Positions 44,952 to 54,491 of a stretch of 64,000 nt of DNA are shown piece after piece. The notes under the pieces were generated by a model that worked only from the letters and a program-made list of their open reading frames with translations, had not been told where the DNA came from and made no database searches. Each line of letters opens with the position of its first letter. Positions within the stretch are counted from its first letter, which is position 1. The DNA is from Bifidobacterium asteroides DSM 20089 (GTDB lineage: Bacteria > Actinomycetota > Actinomycetes > Actinomycetales > Bifidobacteriaceae), in assembly GCF_002715865.1 (NCBI RefSeq), contig NZ_CP017696.1, positions 372,001 to 436,000 of the forward strand, written 5' to 3'. A program made the translations under genes and the position numbers.

Positions 44952-46046
44952 CTAATTAGAACCTGTCCATCCATAACAATCGGCGACGCAGTTCCCCTGG
45001 TTGTCGATGGCTGGACCCTCATGGCCTTGCTGCATCTGGTTCCACAGGTTGGGGTAGTCCTGAAGATTGAATCCGCCGCTGTTTTGAGTAGATGGGGCGG
45101 ATCCGCCTCCTCCGCCACCTTGACCGGCAGCTGGACTGGATCCGCTTCCGCCGCCTTTGTTGGCGGATGGCCGGTAGGTGGGCGTGTAGCCGTTTCGGCC
45201 GCCGCCATAGGAGGGTGCCGTCCGTTGCGCCTGCCGTTGCGCGGCCTGGGCCTGCGCCGCTTGTTCGGCTGCCTGCTGGTCGGCCTGGCTCTTGGCCTGC
45301 ACGGAGGCGTTCACCTGGTCGATGGCCGCCTGCAAGGCGTTCGCCGCATCCTGGTAGGCCTTCGCCGCATCCCCCTTGACCTGGCCGGCCTGGTCGATGG
45401 CCTGCTGCAGGCCGTCACGGGTCGCCTTGTCGGCCACCTTCCCGTCAGAATCAGCCAGCAGCTTGGACGCCTCCTCCTTCTTTGCATTCAAGGCCGTCCT
45501 GGCGTCCTCCAGGGTCTTCGCATCCCTGGAGGCGAGCACCGCCCCGGCCGCCTTGGCCACGGCCGCATATTTGCCGTCAAGCCTACCGGCCTGGCCGGCC
45601 TGGGCGTTCAGACCGCCGGTGGACATGGAGGCCTCGCACCGGATTGTCGGCTGCCTGAGACCCTCGGCGTTCTTCACGCTGCGCGCCATGGCCAGCACGG
45701 TGCCCGCGTCCTTGACCTGGCCCGCGTTCACGCCGGCCGCTTCACGGTAGCCCGCCATCCTGGCCGGGCCGGTCTTCCCCTGCAGGGCCTTCACCGCCCG
45801 GTTGCAGGAGTCAAGCGCCGCATCGTGCCGCCGGTTTTCCACCACGCGCCAGCCCACAAGACCGGCCACGACAACAATCACCGACACCACAGCGACAATC
45901 ACCGGAACCAACCACCTCGGACGCCGCCCGGCAGAAGCGGCATCACCACCCACCGGCACAACCGCCGGCGGAATCGAAGTTTTGCTTTCAACCGGGTCTG
46001 GCACGCTCTCCAGGCCCTCGGCGCCCTCATCTCCCTGCTCCGCCAT
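44952..46046 (-). CDS. Single-pass membrane protein with alanine-rich coiled-coil ectodomain, left inverted copy
   Basis: 364 aa. GAGGGAG precedes the ATG. An acidic N-terminal tail (about 1-45), one transmembrane helix (VPVIVAVVSVIVVVAGLVGW, about 46-66), then an Ala/Gln/Lys-rich helical region with heptad-like spacing (about 80-280), a Gly-rich linker and a C-terminal tail with two Cys (CVADC). No enzyme motif is seen. Similar bifidobacterial proteins are often labelled 'colicin transporter', a name without functional support here. From PPAVVPVGG to the Gly linker it is identical to the protein at 46968; only the first about 25 and last about 60 residues differ. Function unknown; envelope role inferred from topology. 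Confidence 0.8.
   Translation of the reverse strand: MAEQGDEGAEGLESVPDPVESKTSIPPAVVPVGGDAASAGRRPRWLVPVIVAVVSVIVVVAGLVGWRVVENRRHDAALDSCNRAVKALQGKTGPARMAGYREAAGVNAGQVKDAGTVLAMARSVKNAEGLRQPTIRCEASMSTGGLNAQAGQAGRLDGKYAAVAKAAGAVLASRDAKTLEDARTALNAKKEEASKLLADSDGKVADKATRDGLQQAIDQAGQVKGDAAKAYQDAANALQAAIDQVNASVQAKSQADQQAAEQAAQAQAAQRQAQRTAPSYGGGRNGYTPTYRPSANKGGGSGSSPAAGQGGGGGGSAPSTQNSGGFNLQDYPNLWNQMQQGHEGPAIDNQGNCVADCYGWTGSN
45148..45975 (-). repeat. Left arm of an 828-bp inverted repeat
   Basis: Matches 47030-47857 in opposite orientation. All six-frame translations I compared across the arm are the same in both copies, so nucleotide identity is complete or nearly so. Both boundaries fall inside coding sequence. 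Confidence 0.9.
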
Positions 46047-46967
46047 GAAACACTCCCTCTTTCCTCTAATCTCTGTCTCGTTTCAGGATCGGTGGTTAAT
46101 TGGTCAGGCAAGCAGTGCCACCTTTCATACCCTTGGCGATGCGACTCTACTGCCCTTCAGAGCCTGCTCCCTGCTGCACATTCTTTCCGGTCATGCAGGG
46201 AGGTTTTCTCTGTCGTGATCGCGTCAAGACCGCAAACGACTTCATATTGCGACTGTGCAGTGAATCATCGATACACTGACATTCAGTACTGTATCAGCAA
46301 GCTGATTGCAAATCCTCTTATGATGCAAAATTTGATGTAATTCGATAGGTGAATGATTAAATGAGTATAAAAATTGCTGCCAAAAAACGTATGGATGTCC
46401 TAAGGGCAGACCAGGTCCATGCTCATTGCTTCTGCAGCGGAATGCGCTTTAAGAACGGGAAAATTCAGAGAAGGACAAGAATCAACCTTTCTAATACAAT
46501 CAGTATCCCGTAGTTCAGACTTTCTGTCTTTGTGAGTATGTCTTAGCTTTGCCAGTAGAGTGGGGGGAATTGTCGCCCACAGAGGTTTGTAGCAGATTGT
46601 CGGTCATCACTTTCATGTCCACATATGAAAAGCAAGGTCGATTGTCGGCCAGGGCATCTCGCGGTACCGCAATCTGCGTATCCATGTACGAACTGCAGCT
46701 GGATCCGATCATCAATATTATTGCAGCTTAGACAACTGCATTTGGTTGTGGTCACAAGAAGTGCGGCATTACCGATTGGTCGGAGCTGCATTGCGGATGG
46801 GGTTGTAAACCTTATTAAGAGCTGGTTCGCAATAGTGTCACGCGCAGCCTTATCTGTGATGGCTCGAGGCTCCTTTTAATTTTGCGTGAGTGATAATGAA
46901 TTAATAGTTACCCTTCAGCCGGGTATGTCGCATGTGATACTCGGCGAAGGGAATCGGAGAAAGGGTT
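46047..46967. other. Spacer between the inverted copies
   Basis: Holds the divergent leaders of the two membrane-protein genes (GAGGGAG before 46046; GAGAAAGGG before 46968). Small frames in it lack ribosome sites. With the N-terminal codons of both genes it forms the 1,054-bp segment that would flip upon recombination of the arms. Confidence 0.6.
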
Positions 46968-48005
46968 ATGGGCGATAAGGACCGGAAGTCAGAAGTCGAG
47001 GAAGCAGGCGAAGAGGCCGAGTTCAATCAGATTCCGCCGGCGGTTGTGCCGGTGGGTGGTGATGCCGCTTCTGCCGGGCGGCGTCCGAGGTGGTTGGTTC
47101 CGGTGATTGTCGCTGTGGTGTCGGTGATTGTTGTCGTGGCCGGTCTTGTGGGCTGGCGCGTGGTGGAAAACCGGCGGCACGATGCGGCGCTTGACTCCTG
47201 CAACCGGGCGGTGAAGGCCCTGCAGGGGAAGACCGGCCCGGCCAGGATGGCGGGCTACCGTGAAGCGGCCGGCGTGAACGCGGGCCAGGTCAAGGACGCG
47301 GGCACCGTGCTGGCCATGGCGCGCAGCGTGAAGAACGCCGAGGGTCTCAGGCAGCCGACAATCCGGTGCGAGGCCTCCATGTCCACCGGCGGTCTGAACG
47401 CCCAGGCCGGCCAGGCCGGTAGGCTTGACGGCAAATATGCGGCCGTGGCCAAGGCGGCCGGGGCGGTGCTCGCCTCCAGGGATGCGAAGACCCTGGAGGA
47501 CGCCAGGACGGCCTTGAATGCAAAGAAGGAGGAGGCGTCCAAGCTGCTGGCTGATTCTGACGGGAAGGTGGCCGACAAGGCGACCCGTGACGGCCTGCAG
47601 CAGGCCATCGACCAGGCCGGCCAGGTCAAGGGGGATGCGGCGAAGGCCTACCAGGATGCGGCGAACGCCTTGCAGGCGGCCATCGACCAGGTGAACGCCT
47701 CCGTGCAGGCCAAGAGCCAGGCCGACCAGCAGGCAGCCGAACAAGCGGCGCAGGCCCAGGCCGCGCAACGGCAGGCGCAACGGACGGCACCCTCCTATGG
47801 CGGCGGCCGAAACGGCTACACGCCCACCTACCGGCCATCCGCCAACAAAGGCGGCGGTGGAGGGGGATCCGCGCCAGCGCCCGCTCCTGCGGCTCCGCAA
47901 GGCGGCGGCAACAGTGGAGGCATCGATTGGGACAAGTTGATACAGGATCAAAAGCCGATTGGAAATCATGGTTGCAATCCAGATGGATCTTGTGGCATCG
48001 GCTGA
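46968..48005 (+). CDS. Single-pass membrane protein with alanine-rich coiled-coil ectodomain, right inverted copy
   Basis: 345 aa, ATG at 46968 after GAGAAAGGG. Same plan as the 44952-46046 product: charged N-terminus (MGDKDRKSEVEEAGEEAEFN), one transmembrane helix at about 44-66, Ala-rich coiled-coil region, Gly/Ser/Ala-Pro linker, and a tail with two Cys (HGCNPDGSCGIG). Residues from PPAVVPVGG through NKGGG are identical to the left copy. The tails differ fully, as if two genes had been homogenised in the middle by gene conversion or had exchanged ends by inversion. No catalytic motif is visible. Confidence 0.8.
   Translation: MGDKDRKSEVEEAGEEAEFNQIPPAVVPVGGDAASAGRRPRWLVPVIVAVVSVIVVVAGLVGWRVVENRRHDAALDSCNRAVKALQGKTGPARMAGYREAAGVNAGQVKDAGTVLAMARSVKNAEGLRQPTIRCEASMSTGGLNAQAGQAGRLDGKYAAVAKAAGAVLASRDAKTLEDARTALNAKKEEASKLLADSDGKVADKATRDGLQQAIDQAGQVKGDAAKAYQDAANALQAAIDQVNASVQAKSQADQQAAEQAAQAQAAQRQAQRTAPSYGGGRNGYTPTYRPSANKGGGGGGSAPAPAPAAPQGGGNSGGIDWDKLIQDQKPIGNHGCNPDGSCGIG
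47030..47857 (+). repeat. Right arm of the 828-bp inverted repeat
   Basis: Partner of 45148-45975. Begins at GATTCCGCC and ends at AAAGGCGGCGG, where the two genes diverge. Confidence 0.9.
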
Positions 48006-48028
48006 CTGATTAGAGAATTGAAGAATTT

Positions 48029-48071
48029 GCCAGCGGGACCGGTTGCTTGGCAGGTCTCCTATCCCGCTGGC
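48029..48071 (+). terminator. Hairpin after the right membrane-protein gene
   Basis: GCCAGCGGGA paired with TCCCGCTGGC, perfect 10-bp stem with a 23-nt loop, 24 nt after the stop. No U-run follows, so terminator activity is uncertain. Confidence 0.55.
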
Positions 48072-48552
48072 GTTACTTGTGGGCGGCCATGAGGCCGTCC
48101 CCTTCATAGTAGTGGAAGGGAAACATCAATGATGACACCAGGAAAGATCGGACGCTGGGACGGAAGGCTCCTGCGCCCGAACTCCGGCTGGGCGTGCAGG
48201 GCGGTGGCCATGGCCGCCAGGGCCAGTAGTTGTTGAGTCGCCAGCGTGTTTTTCGCAGTAGGATTTCAACCATTCTTTATTGCATTGGCCGGAGAATGCG
48301 ATGTGGCCCGGCTTAGGTGCAGATGTTGTAGGTAAGGATTCTTTACATTTGATTGGTTCTTCAGGTTCTGTCTGCTTTCTACTAAAAGTTGCAATCCGGA
48401 AAAGCCTGGTTAAAGCCAACCGATCGGCCTATGAATCAGAAAAGACCGGACGAAAGACGATTCGTTACTTATGGAGGTACTTACTGATAGGAGTCGAGCG
48501 ATTAATGCCGGAATTGACTCGCTGTTTGAGTGTGGAAAGGCCATAACCGGAA
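48072..48552. other. Intergenic region with a doubtful small ORF
   Basis: A 97-codon minus-strand frame (48126-48419) contains CNKEWLKSYCEKHAG, a Cys pair faintly like the tails of the neighbouring membrane proteins, but its ends look non-coding. I regard it as a possible gene remnant. Confidence 0.25.
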
Positions 48553-49131
48553 TTATGCAGCCTGCTTTGGCAAGCTTCGAACGTGGGGATCGAGCAATGC
48601 GATCAATTTGACACTATTGGGCTGGTCGCATGTGAGCTTGTGCGGATTGCCCTGCCTAATGTCGATTTTCGCAAAGGGGAAGAAGTTCTGCCCGTCGCCT
48701 GCTGGATAATTCAAGTTTGAAGAAGAGTGCTGCATGGCTTGTCCATTCACCTTGCACTGCGCGGCCTCTGTCTGCTTAAGGTCGGCCCGTTTTGCAAGTA
48801 CATACAGGGTTCCCGATTTGTTCGCAGAGATGGTTTTGACGGTGCCGTCACCAGAAACGTCGTATTTGGTCAAAGATGAAAGATAATTGGAGACCTGTTC
48901 CACGGACGGCTCTGAACGGTTCGATCCCTGGCAGCCCGAGAACAGAGCCACACTCATCAATACTGCTACGAGGACAATTATCTGTTTCTTCCAGATAGCC
49001 CCAGCCGTTCTTGCCTCGCTACGGAACGGGGCTGACAATGCCGTGAGCCGTCCCATGTGTCCCTGGTGATCCCGCTGATGCGCCTCTGCCGGATCAAAGT
49101 CCGTCTGTCCAAAAGCCTTTGTCTTCTTCAT
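48553..49131 (-). CDS. Membrane-anchored or lipoprotein-like hypothetical protein
   Basis: 192 aa. AAGGAG five bases before the ATG supports the start. A 48-residue polar N-terminus precedes a hydrophobic segment (QIIVLVAVLMSVALFSGC) that ends in a lipobox-like FSGC. The long N-terminal extension is unusual for a lipoprotein and would also fit a type II membrane anchor. The outer domain of about 125 residues has two further Cys (AQCKVNG and LTCDQPN) that could form a disulphide. I do not recognise the family. Confidence 0.65.
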   Translation of the reverse strand: MKKTKAFGQTDFDPAEAHQRDHQGHMGRLTALSAPFRSEARTAGAIWKKQIIVLVAVLMSVALFSGCQGSNRSEPSVEQVSNYLSSLTKYDVSGDGTVKTISANKSGTLYVLAKRADLKQTEAAQCKVNGQAMQHSSSNLNYPAGDGQNFFPFAKIDIRQGNPHKLTCDQPNSVKLIALLDPHVRSLPKQAA

Positions 49132-49478
49132 CAGTGCTCCTTAGGTAGGTGGGGGAGAGTTCACGACGCTGTTGATTAGATTTAAGTTTCATAACACAGA
49201 AGAGCGGTTGTTGGTTCAAGCAAGTTTAGCTCTTTATTTAAGATATACAAATATTTGCCGATCGGTATCTGCAGTGGTCGAATGCTGGCCATATTTACCT
49301 GGTTGGCCGTCGCTCTGCCTGCTAATCGGGTTAGCATCACGAGCGCGGTCTCTAACCTCGGTAGGCCTGAAAACACAACAGGAATTGTGCTCTGCTTTGG
49401 GGAAGTCTTTGAAGGTGTGTTATTGTCACAACGTTGTCTTACTGGCCATTTACCAATACAGAAGCAGCGGCTGGAAAA
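49132..49478. other. Intergenic region upstream of the lipoprotein-like gene
   Basis: Contains the leader of the 48553-49131 gene. Other frames are short and without ribosome sites. Confidence 0.45.
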
Positions 49479-49790
49479 TTAATATGAGTCTGCCTGCATT
49501 CCTGGGTTGTGCGGCAAGCTCAGTGAATGTCTTCTGCCCTCTGGCCATTTCTTGTATCCAGCAATACATGCCATTGCGCATCGGCTTGTCTGAATCGTTA
49601 ACATCCAATTCGATACCCATTTTGAAGAGAAAAAAGAAAGTGAAGTGCGCATGGCAGTTCTTTTGTTACCATCACCGAAAATATGGTCTTTTGACAGCGT
49701 TTCTGCCAACCTGCTTACCTGATTGAAAATGTCAGTGAATTCATATCGCACAGCAGGGCTGATGCCAAAGCAAATGCAGAAGAAAGCAAA
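49350..49790 (-). pseudogene. Fic/Doc-type toxin remnant
   Basis: The Fic core HIFGDGNKRTA is intact (expected HxFxDGN(K/G)R), preceded by SRLAETLSKD as in Doc proteins. After RTSLSF the frame slips within a T-rich run near 49,630; the adjacent frame continues with KMGIELDVNDSDKPMRNGMY and WIQEMARGQKTFTELA, the usual Doc C-terminal pattern. The N-terminal half is missing: the frame begins just after a duplicated CTGCATTTGCTTT block (49,760-49,800). Doc toxins phosphorylate EF-Tu; this copy should be inactive. It lies just downstream of the broken DUF4065 antitoxin-like gene. Both ends of the relic are approximate. Confidence 0.65.
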
Positions 49791-49957
49791 TGCAGAAGAC
49801 TAAGTAGACCGGAGTCAGCAATTTGCTCTCAACTACTAGGTGTTGTTTCTGTTTGCCCCGAATATCAGTTTTACCAAAACCTCCAGTTTGCAGTATTTCC
49901 AGCTTGTGCAAATCAAATATTCTGCTGGTTTGTTCTTTGCAACCAACTTCTCATTCT

Positions 49958-50493
49958 TCATGAGTCCTTCAACAGTTTCAGCGCATTGTGGAATCGCTCA
50001 TCCACTGCACGAACACCACCGGCCAAGGTCGTCCGCAAATCGGGATGACCGATGCCAGCGTGAGAGCTGCGTATGGCTTTTTCAGTGATTTCGTTGTTCT
50101 TGCGGGGCTCACACACCGCTTTCCAAGCTGAACCGTTGCGATGTGAATAGTCCACAAGTTCGAAAGCTGCCAATGGTCCGTATAAATCGACAACCTTTTG
50201 AACCACATCCTTTGTGTCTTGGAGGTCCGCTAAGGAATTGGCTTGATTGCTGTCCTCGATATGGCTGGGGCAGTGATTCGATCTGAACCATACTTTTTGA
50301 ATGCTGTATAAACGCTCGGTTCCGCGGGCCCGTAATCCCATGCTTGCATAGGTTCATTGAACAGCCTATGCCCATGTGTTCGGAGGCATTCAACCAGTGC
50401 GAAGTAAACCAACTTGTTGATTTTTATATTGGTCAGATACAGGTGTGACCGACGATAGTTGATCAGCATGTTGGCGATAGTCAATGCATACAT
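49958..50493 (-). pseudogene. Panacea (DUF4065) antitoxin-like gene, frameshifted
   Basis: ATG at 50493 has a strong AGGAGGTGAG site. The first about 70 residues read as a Panacea domain start (TNIKINKLVYFALVECLRTH, then EPMQAWDYGPAEPSVYTAFKKYG), then the frame fails. From about 50,290 a neighbouring frame carries the rest (DVVQKVVDLYGPLAAFELVD, YSHRNGSAWKAVCE). One single-base shift near 50,280 explains both. DUF4065 proteins act as antitoxins or adaptors for various toxins, including Fic/Doc-type, which matches the Doc relic downstream. A sequencing error is the alternative. Confidence 0.7.
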
Positions 50494-50945
50494 GTAATTC
50501 TCACCTCCTGTCTTGTTGATTTTCGCGTTTAGGGCAGCTGGTTCATATGCCGGCTGTAGTCAAGGTTGACCGGGTTGGTGTTCCAGAGGTAGGTCAGTAT
50601 ACGGATGGATGTCCGCCGCAGGTCGTAGCCGGTCGGATCGTGTTCGCGTAGCTCATTCCTGGTGTTGAGCGGGGTCGGATGCTGTCCCTGTTGTCGTCGG
50701 CGCCCTCAGTGGTGCGTTCGATGCTGGCGGCGGAGATGGAAGTGTTCGAGTCGCCAATAATGCCTCCATTGCCTTCGACAGGCCGATCCATGATCTGGGC
50801 GCCTCCGCAGTCAGCCGCAGCATGTCAGACTGCGGGGTGCCTGCCTGGCGAGAGTCTGCAGAGTTGGCTGATGCTGCTCCGTTTTACCGCCAATGGCAAC
50901 CTGTTCGTCACCTGTCAACCGTGACCACTTTGATTCCTCATTTTG
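50494..50945. other. Region with an unidentified gene remnant
   Basis: A minus-strand frame ending at TAA 50529-50531 reads ELREHDPTGYDLRRTSIRIL then TYLWNTNPVNLDYSRHMNQL; codon use looks real, but upstream of about 50,680 the frame closes. I do not recognise the family. The rest shows no gene. Confidence 0.35.
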
Positions 50946-51019
50946 TTATTTCGTTTGGTCCAACCGTGGTGAAAACGAGATAAGGGTTTTCCTGGATGTG
51001 GACTGAAGGTCGCCGTCTC

Positions 51020-52481
51020 TCAAACGCGCTGCGGTTTCTGAGAACGGTGCAGGGCGGACAGGATCAGCAGAACCTCCAGGGCGCCGACAATCAATAACAG
51101 GGTCAGGGCATGCTGTGAGCCGTTGATGGTGCCAAGCCGTCGGTCTGTGACTGCGGCCTGACCTGCTGCGACGATGGTGGCCGCCATGCTGCTGCCGATG
51201 GCTGCGGCGAACTGCTGGACGGTGTTGAAGATGGCGTTGCCGTCGGCCTGTTGCTCCTGGCTCAACCGGTGCAGGCCGTTGGTCATGATGTTGCCGAAAC
51301 TCAGCCCGATGCCCAGCATGAAGCAAATATAGAGAATCAGGATGGTCAAGGCTGTCAGCCGACGGGCCGTCAGGGCAAATCCCAGAAGACCGATCAGGGC
51401 GACACAGCTGCCGCTGATGATGGGAATTCGTGGGCCAAGCTGATCGTAGAGCCTGCCGGAGAGCGGGGCCAGAACAGCTCCGATTGGCCGCGCCCGGCAG
51501 CACCACCAGTCCGGCCTGCAGCGAGGTGCAGCCATCAACCAGCTGCAGGTGGTTGGGCAGGATGAAAGAGAGGGCCAGGGCGCAGATCTCAAAGAGGATA
51601 TAAGCGCCGACATGCAGGGAGAAGCGGGTGTCCGTGAACAAGCGCACGTCGATGATCGGTTGGGTCTGATGCCGGGCGCGAAGGGTGAACGCTGCCAGGG
51701 CGATAAGCCCCAGGACCAGCGCCCCGCCGAATCTCCAGGAGAGCCATCCTGCCGAGGCGTTGCTGATGCCGAAGATAAGACCTGCAAAGCCCAGGACCAT
51801 AAGGAATATGTCAAGTGGCTCCAGTCCGGCCTGGTTACCATCTGCCGCCACCGGAACCGAGGGTATGCATGCCAGGCCGGTCACCAGTGACATCAGCAAT
51901 ACGGGGATCAGGATGATGAAGACGTAACGCCATCCGATGGTGGTCGCTATCAGTCCGCCGAAGGTCGGGCCGACGGCTGGTCCGATGGCCGTGATCAGGG
52001 TGCCCACGCCCATCATGGTGCCGATGCGCTTTGTCGGAACCTCCTGAAGGATGATGTTGAACATCAGGGGGAGGGCGATGCTGGTGCCCAGACCCTGTAT
52101 GGCCCTGCCCAGCAGCAGGAGGGGGAAGACCGGAGCCAGCGCGTCGATGACCAGGCCTGCCAGGAAGAGCAGGTTGGCGCACAGAAAGAGGGTCCGGCTG
52201 CGGAATCGGCGTTTGAGGGCCGCTGAGAGCGGGGTGATGGAGGCGACGACCAGCAGGTAGAGGGTGGTCATCCATTGCACGCTGGAGGTCCCGATACCGA
52301 AATGGCTCATGAGGGCCGGGAATGTGATGTACATGGCCGTCTCCACAATCACGCCGCAGAAGGACATGATGCCAGTGGCTACAACCGCGCCGATGACCCT
52401 GTGGGGATTGCTGTGCTTTGTGCTTGCGTGGCTTGGGTTGCGCTCATGAGCGAGATTCCTTTCCGGACTGGGAGGAATCAT
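51020..52481 (-). pseudogene. MFS drug exporter (DHA2/EmrB-like), frameshifted
   Basis: The N-terminal two thirds reads as an MFS transporter: hydrophobic helices from IGAVVATGIMSF onward, LLGRAIQGLGTSIALPLMFN (motif C region) and GWRYVFIILIP. At about 51,490 in the run GGGCGCGGCC the frame changes; the neighbouring frame continues GAVLAPLSGRLYDQLGPRIP to the end at 51020. One base corrects it. The start is also unclear: an ATG overlapping the MarR stop (ATGA) has a GGAAAGG site but leads into a different frame, so a second small indel near the N-terminus is possible. With the upstream MarR gene this is a classic MarR-exporter unit. It may be a pseudogene or contain sequencing errors. Confidence 0.75.
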
Positions 52482-52893
52482 CGGAATTCAAGGCGATGAA
52501 ATAGGCCAAGACGCGGTCAAAGGCAGCCAGATCATGCCGATCGAACCGGCGCTCCATGGCTGTTTGTTGGTCGTCTATGTAGGACCGAACCGCTGTCTGC
52601 AGGCCACGGGCCTTGGCTGTCGGGGCAATGATGCGTTGGCGGCCGTCCCTGGGGTCGCGTTTGGCGGCGACCAGTCCACCGGCCTCCATTCGCTGCAAAA
52701 TTTTTGTCGTTGTGGACGGGCGAATGTCGAATTCCATCTCAATGTCCCGCTGGGTGTGGTCCTGGGACTCTCCAAGGTAGTCGATGATGGACATTTGAGT
52801 GCCGGTCAGCCCGTACTGGGCCGCATAGACATCCATGGATCGTGACATGAGGTTGGCTGCCCGTTTGATCCGCTTGCCATAGTCTTCGCTCAA
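52444..52893 (-). CDS. MarR-family regulator
   Basis: 149-aa winged-helix repressor. Helix-turn-helix and wing are clear: QYGLTGTQMSIIDYLGES, HTQRDIEMEFDIRPSTTTKI, LQRMEAGGLVAAKRDPRDGR. It lies immediately upstream of the MFS exporter gene and their ends overlap, so co-transcription and control of the exporter are expected. A TTAG-CTAC-CTAA element sits in its own promoter region. Confidence 0.9.
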   Translation of the reverse strand: MSEDYGKRIKRAANLMSRSMDVYAAQYGLTGTQMSIIDYLGESQDHTQRDIEMEFDIRPSTTTKILQRMEAGGLVAAKRDPRDGRQRIIAPTAKARGLQTAVRSYIDDQQTAMERRFDRHDLAAFDRVLAYFIALNSDDSSQSGKESRS

Positions 52894-52910
52894 AGGCCCT
52901 CTTCGGTTAG

Positions 52911-52930
52911 ATTGTTAGCTACCTAATGAA
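52911..52930. promoter_or_regulatory. Possible MarR operator
   Basis: TTAG (52915-52918), four bases, CTAA (52923-52926), with partial symmetry extending to ATT/AAT outside, about 20 nt upstream of the marR start. Position and symmetry fit autoregulation; the motif is short. Confidence 0.4.
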
Positions 52931-53169
52931 TAATCTCCCAAGTATGGACAAGCCTGCGTATATAGGTCGTCGATGCAATCTCCTGAGGCTCTGCGTTTCT
53001 TCCTCGTATTTGCGAAATTCTATCGGACAGGATCTTTTGTGGACCGAGGTCAAGTTCAATTCGTCTTCAGTTTTGAGTCTCGATGATTATTGCTCCTTAT
53101 TTGAGCATCAGCAGGCTTTTACAAGCCACGCTGTATTTAGAGCTGTCATCCAAATGATCGGTAATTCAG

Positions 53170-53390
53170 CGGCCGTCATCAGGCCGGTGCAAGGCGGCAA
53201 ACGATGTGATCCCAGGTCAGGCCAAGCTACCCTTCGAAGTCTACGCTCGGACCGTATTTGCCGACGATGTCGGTTCTGCCTAAACCGACAAGAAGACAGT
53301 CTGAAGCAGGGTGTGGATGCCTGGCAGAAGCACCTGAAGAATATGGTGAGCAGCAGGGCTTCAACGTACACTGCTTCTATAAAGTAATAG
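53170..53390 (+). pseudogene. 3' remnant of a sugar ABC-transporter substrate-binding protein
   Basis: Fragments in neighbouring frames read QAKLPFEVYARTVFADDVG, then VDAWQKHLK, then EYGEQQGFNVHCF before a stop. The last two resemble the usual C-terminus of solute-binding proteins (DxWxKxLxxYGxxQGFxV). Two or more frameshifts are needed to join them and nothing recognisable lies upstream. A lost sugar-uptake locus beside the AraC regulator is the inference. Confidence 0.45.
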
Positions 53391-53610
53391 AAATGCTGAC
53401 GTTGCCTTGTATTGTTTGAGTATGCGGTAACGCATTGCTGTATCGGCAAGGACGATGCCTATAACTGATTTATGCCTTATCTTGTGGTTTCATGTGCAAG
53501 GTCGGAGCTGCCGTTTGCTTTCTTAATGGTCCTGAGTTCGTTTGGAGGTCGTCAGGAGCGGCCGTCGTGATTCGTGGGGGAAGTGGTTTGTGCGGAAAGG
53601 AGGGTGTATC

Positions 53611-54465
53611 GTGGCGAAGCCTGCCGAGCACGGCATCGATGCCAATACTTCTGACTTTTTGATTCACACCCCTTCGGCTATTGCGCGAACAACATTTTTC
53701 TATCCGCTGCGGGTGGGCAAATTCTCCTATGAACCCGGCTATAGGCTGGAGCGACGATCCTTTGACAGCTATCTGATTATTCATATCGATAGCGGCAGAC
53801 TGACGCTGAATCTGCCTGAAGGTTCGTTCGTGGCTGAGGAGGGCCGGTTTGCGTTGGTCAACTGCTACGCACGCCATGCCTACGGTACCGATGTCCCGAC
53901 GACCGCCCAATGGCTTCATTTCGACGGCGTTATGGCCCGGCCCTACTACGACTACATCATCAGGAAGCTGGGCAATGTCTTCATGCTCTCCTCCGAGACC
54001 TACGCCTTGGAGCGGATGCGGACCATTACCTCCTGGATGACGGCGGAAAACGGCTATTCGGAAGCTAGGATGTCCAAATACATCACCGACCTGCTCACCG
54101 AGTTTGCCGATGAGCAGCCGCGCTCCTTCAAGCGAAAGCAGGAGGAGGTGGTTGAAGACACGATCGCTTATGTGTCCTCCCACTTGTACGAGCCGCTCAC
54201 CGTCTCCGAGCTGGCCAAGCGGGTCTTTCTCAGCGAGTATCACTTTATTCGTTTGTTTAAGCAGGAAACCGGCATCACGCCCCATGCTTATCTGGTGGAT
54301 TCCCGTATCCATGCTGTGCAGTATTTGCTGGTAAACACAGGGATGTCCATACGACAGATTTGTCAGCAGTGCGGTTTCACATCCGAATCTTCGCTGTGTG
54401 CCTCTTTCAAGAAGCGCACGGGAATGACACCCATGAAGTATCGCAGACTCAAGCAGGGCGGGTGA
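53611..54465 (+). CDS. AraC-family transcriptional regulator
   Basis: 284 aa. I use GTG at 53611 because AGGAGG lies seven bases upstream; an in-frame ATG at 53542 has no such site. The N-terminal half is a cupin-like sensor (YRLERRSFDSYLIIHIDSGR). The C-terminal 100 residues carry two helix-turn-helix motifs (LTVSELAKRVFLSEYHFIRL and SIRQICQQCGFTSESSLCAS, ending FKKRTGMTPMKYRR). It is likely a carbohydrate-responsive activator; the only nearby candidate target is the broken sugar-binding gene upstream. Confidence 0.9.
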   Translation: MAKPAEHGIDANTSDFLIHTPSAIARTTFFYPLRVGKFSYEPGYRLERRSFDSYLIIHIDSGRLTLNLPEGSFVAEEGRFALVNCYARHAYGTDVPTTAQWLHFDGVMARPYYDYIIRKLGNVFMLSSETYALERMRTITSWMTAENGYSEARMSKYITDLLTEFADEQPRSFKRKQEEVVEDTIAYVSSHLYEPLTVSELAKRVFLSEYHFIRLFKQETGITPHAYLVDSRIHAVQYLLVNTGMSIRQICQQCGFTSESSLCASFKKRTGMTPMKYRRLKQGG

Positions 54466-54491
54466 CTGACAGGTATTGATTTGCCTGTCAG
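54466..54491 (+). terminator. Hairpin directly after the AraC gene
   Basis: CTGACAGG/CCTGTCAG, perfect 8-bp stem with a 10-nt loop starting at the base after the stop codon. No U-run follows. Confidence 0.5.

Noticed and set aside
45021-48107. Long frames antisense to the two coiled-coil membrane proteins
   Set aside because: Mirror images of the same repeat arms; only the sense frames have a start with a ribosome site and a coherent topology.
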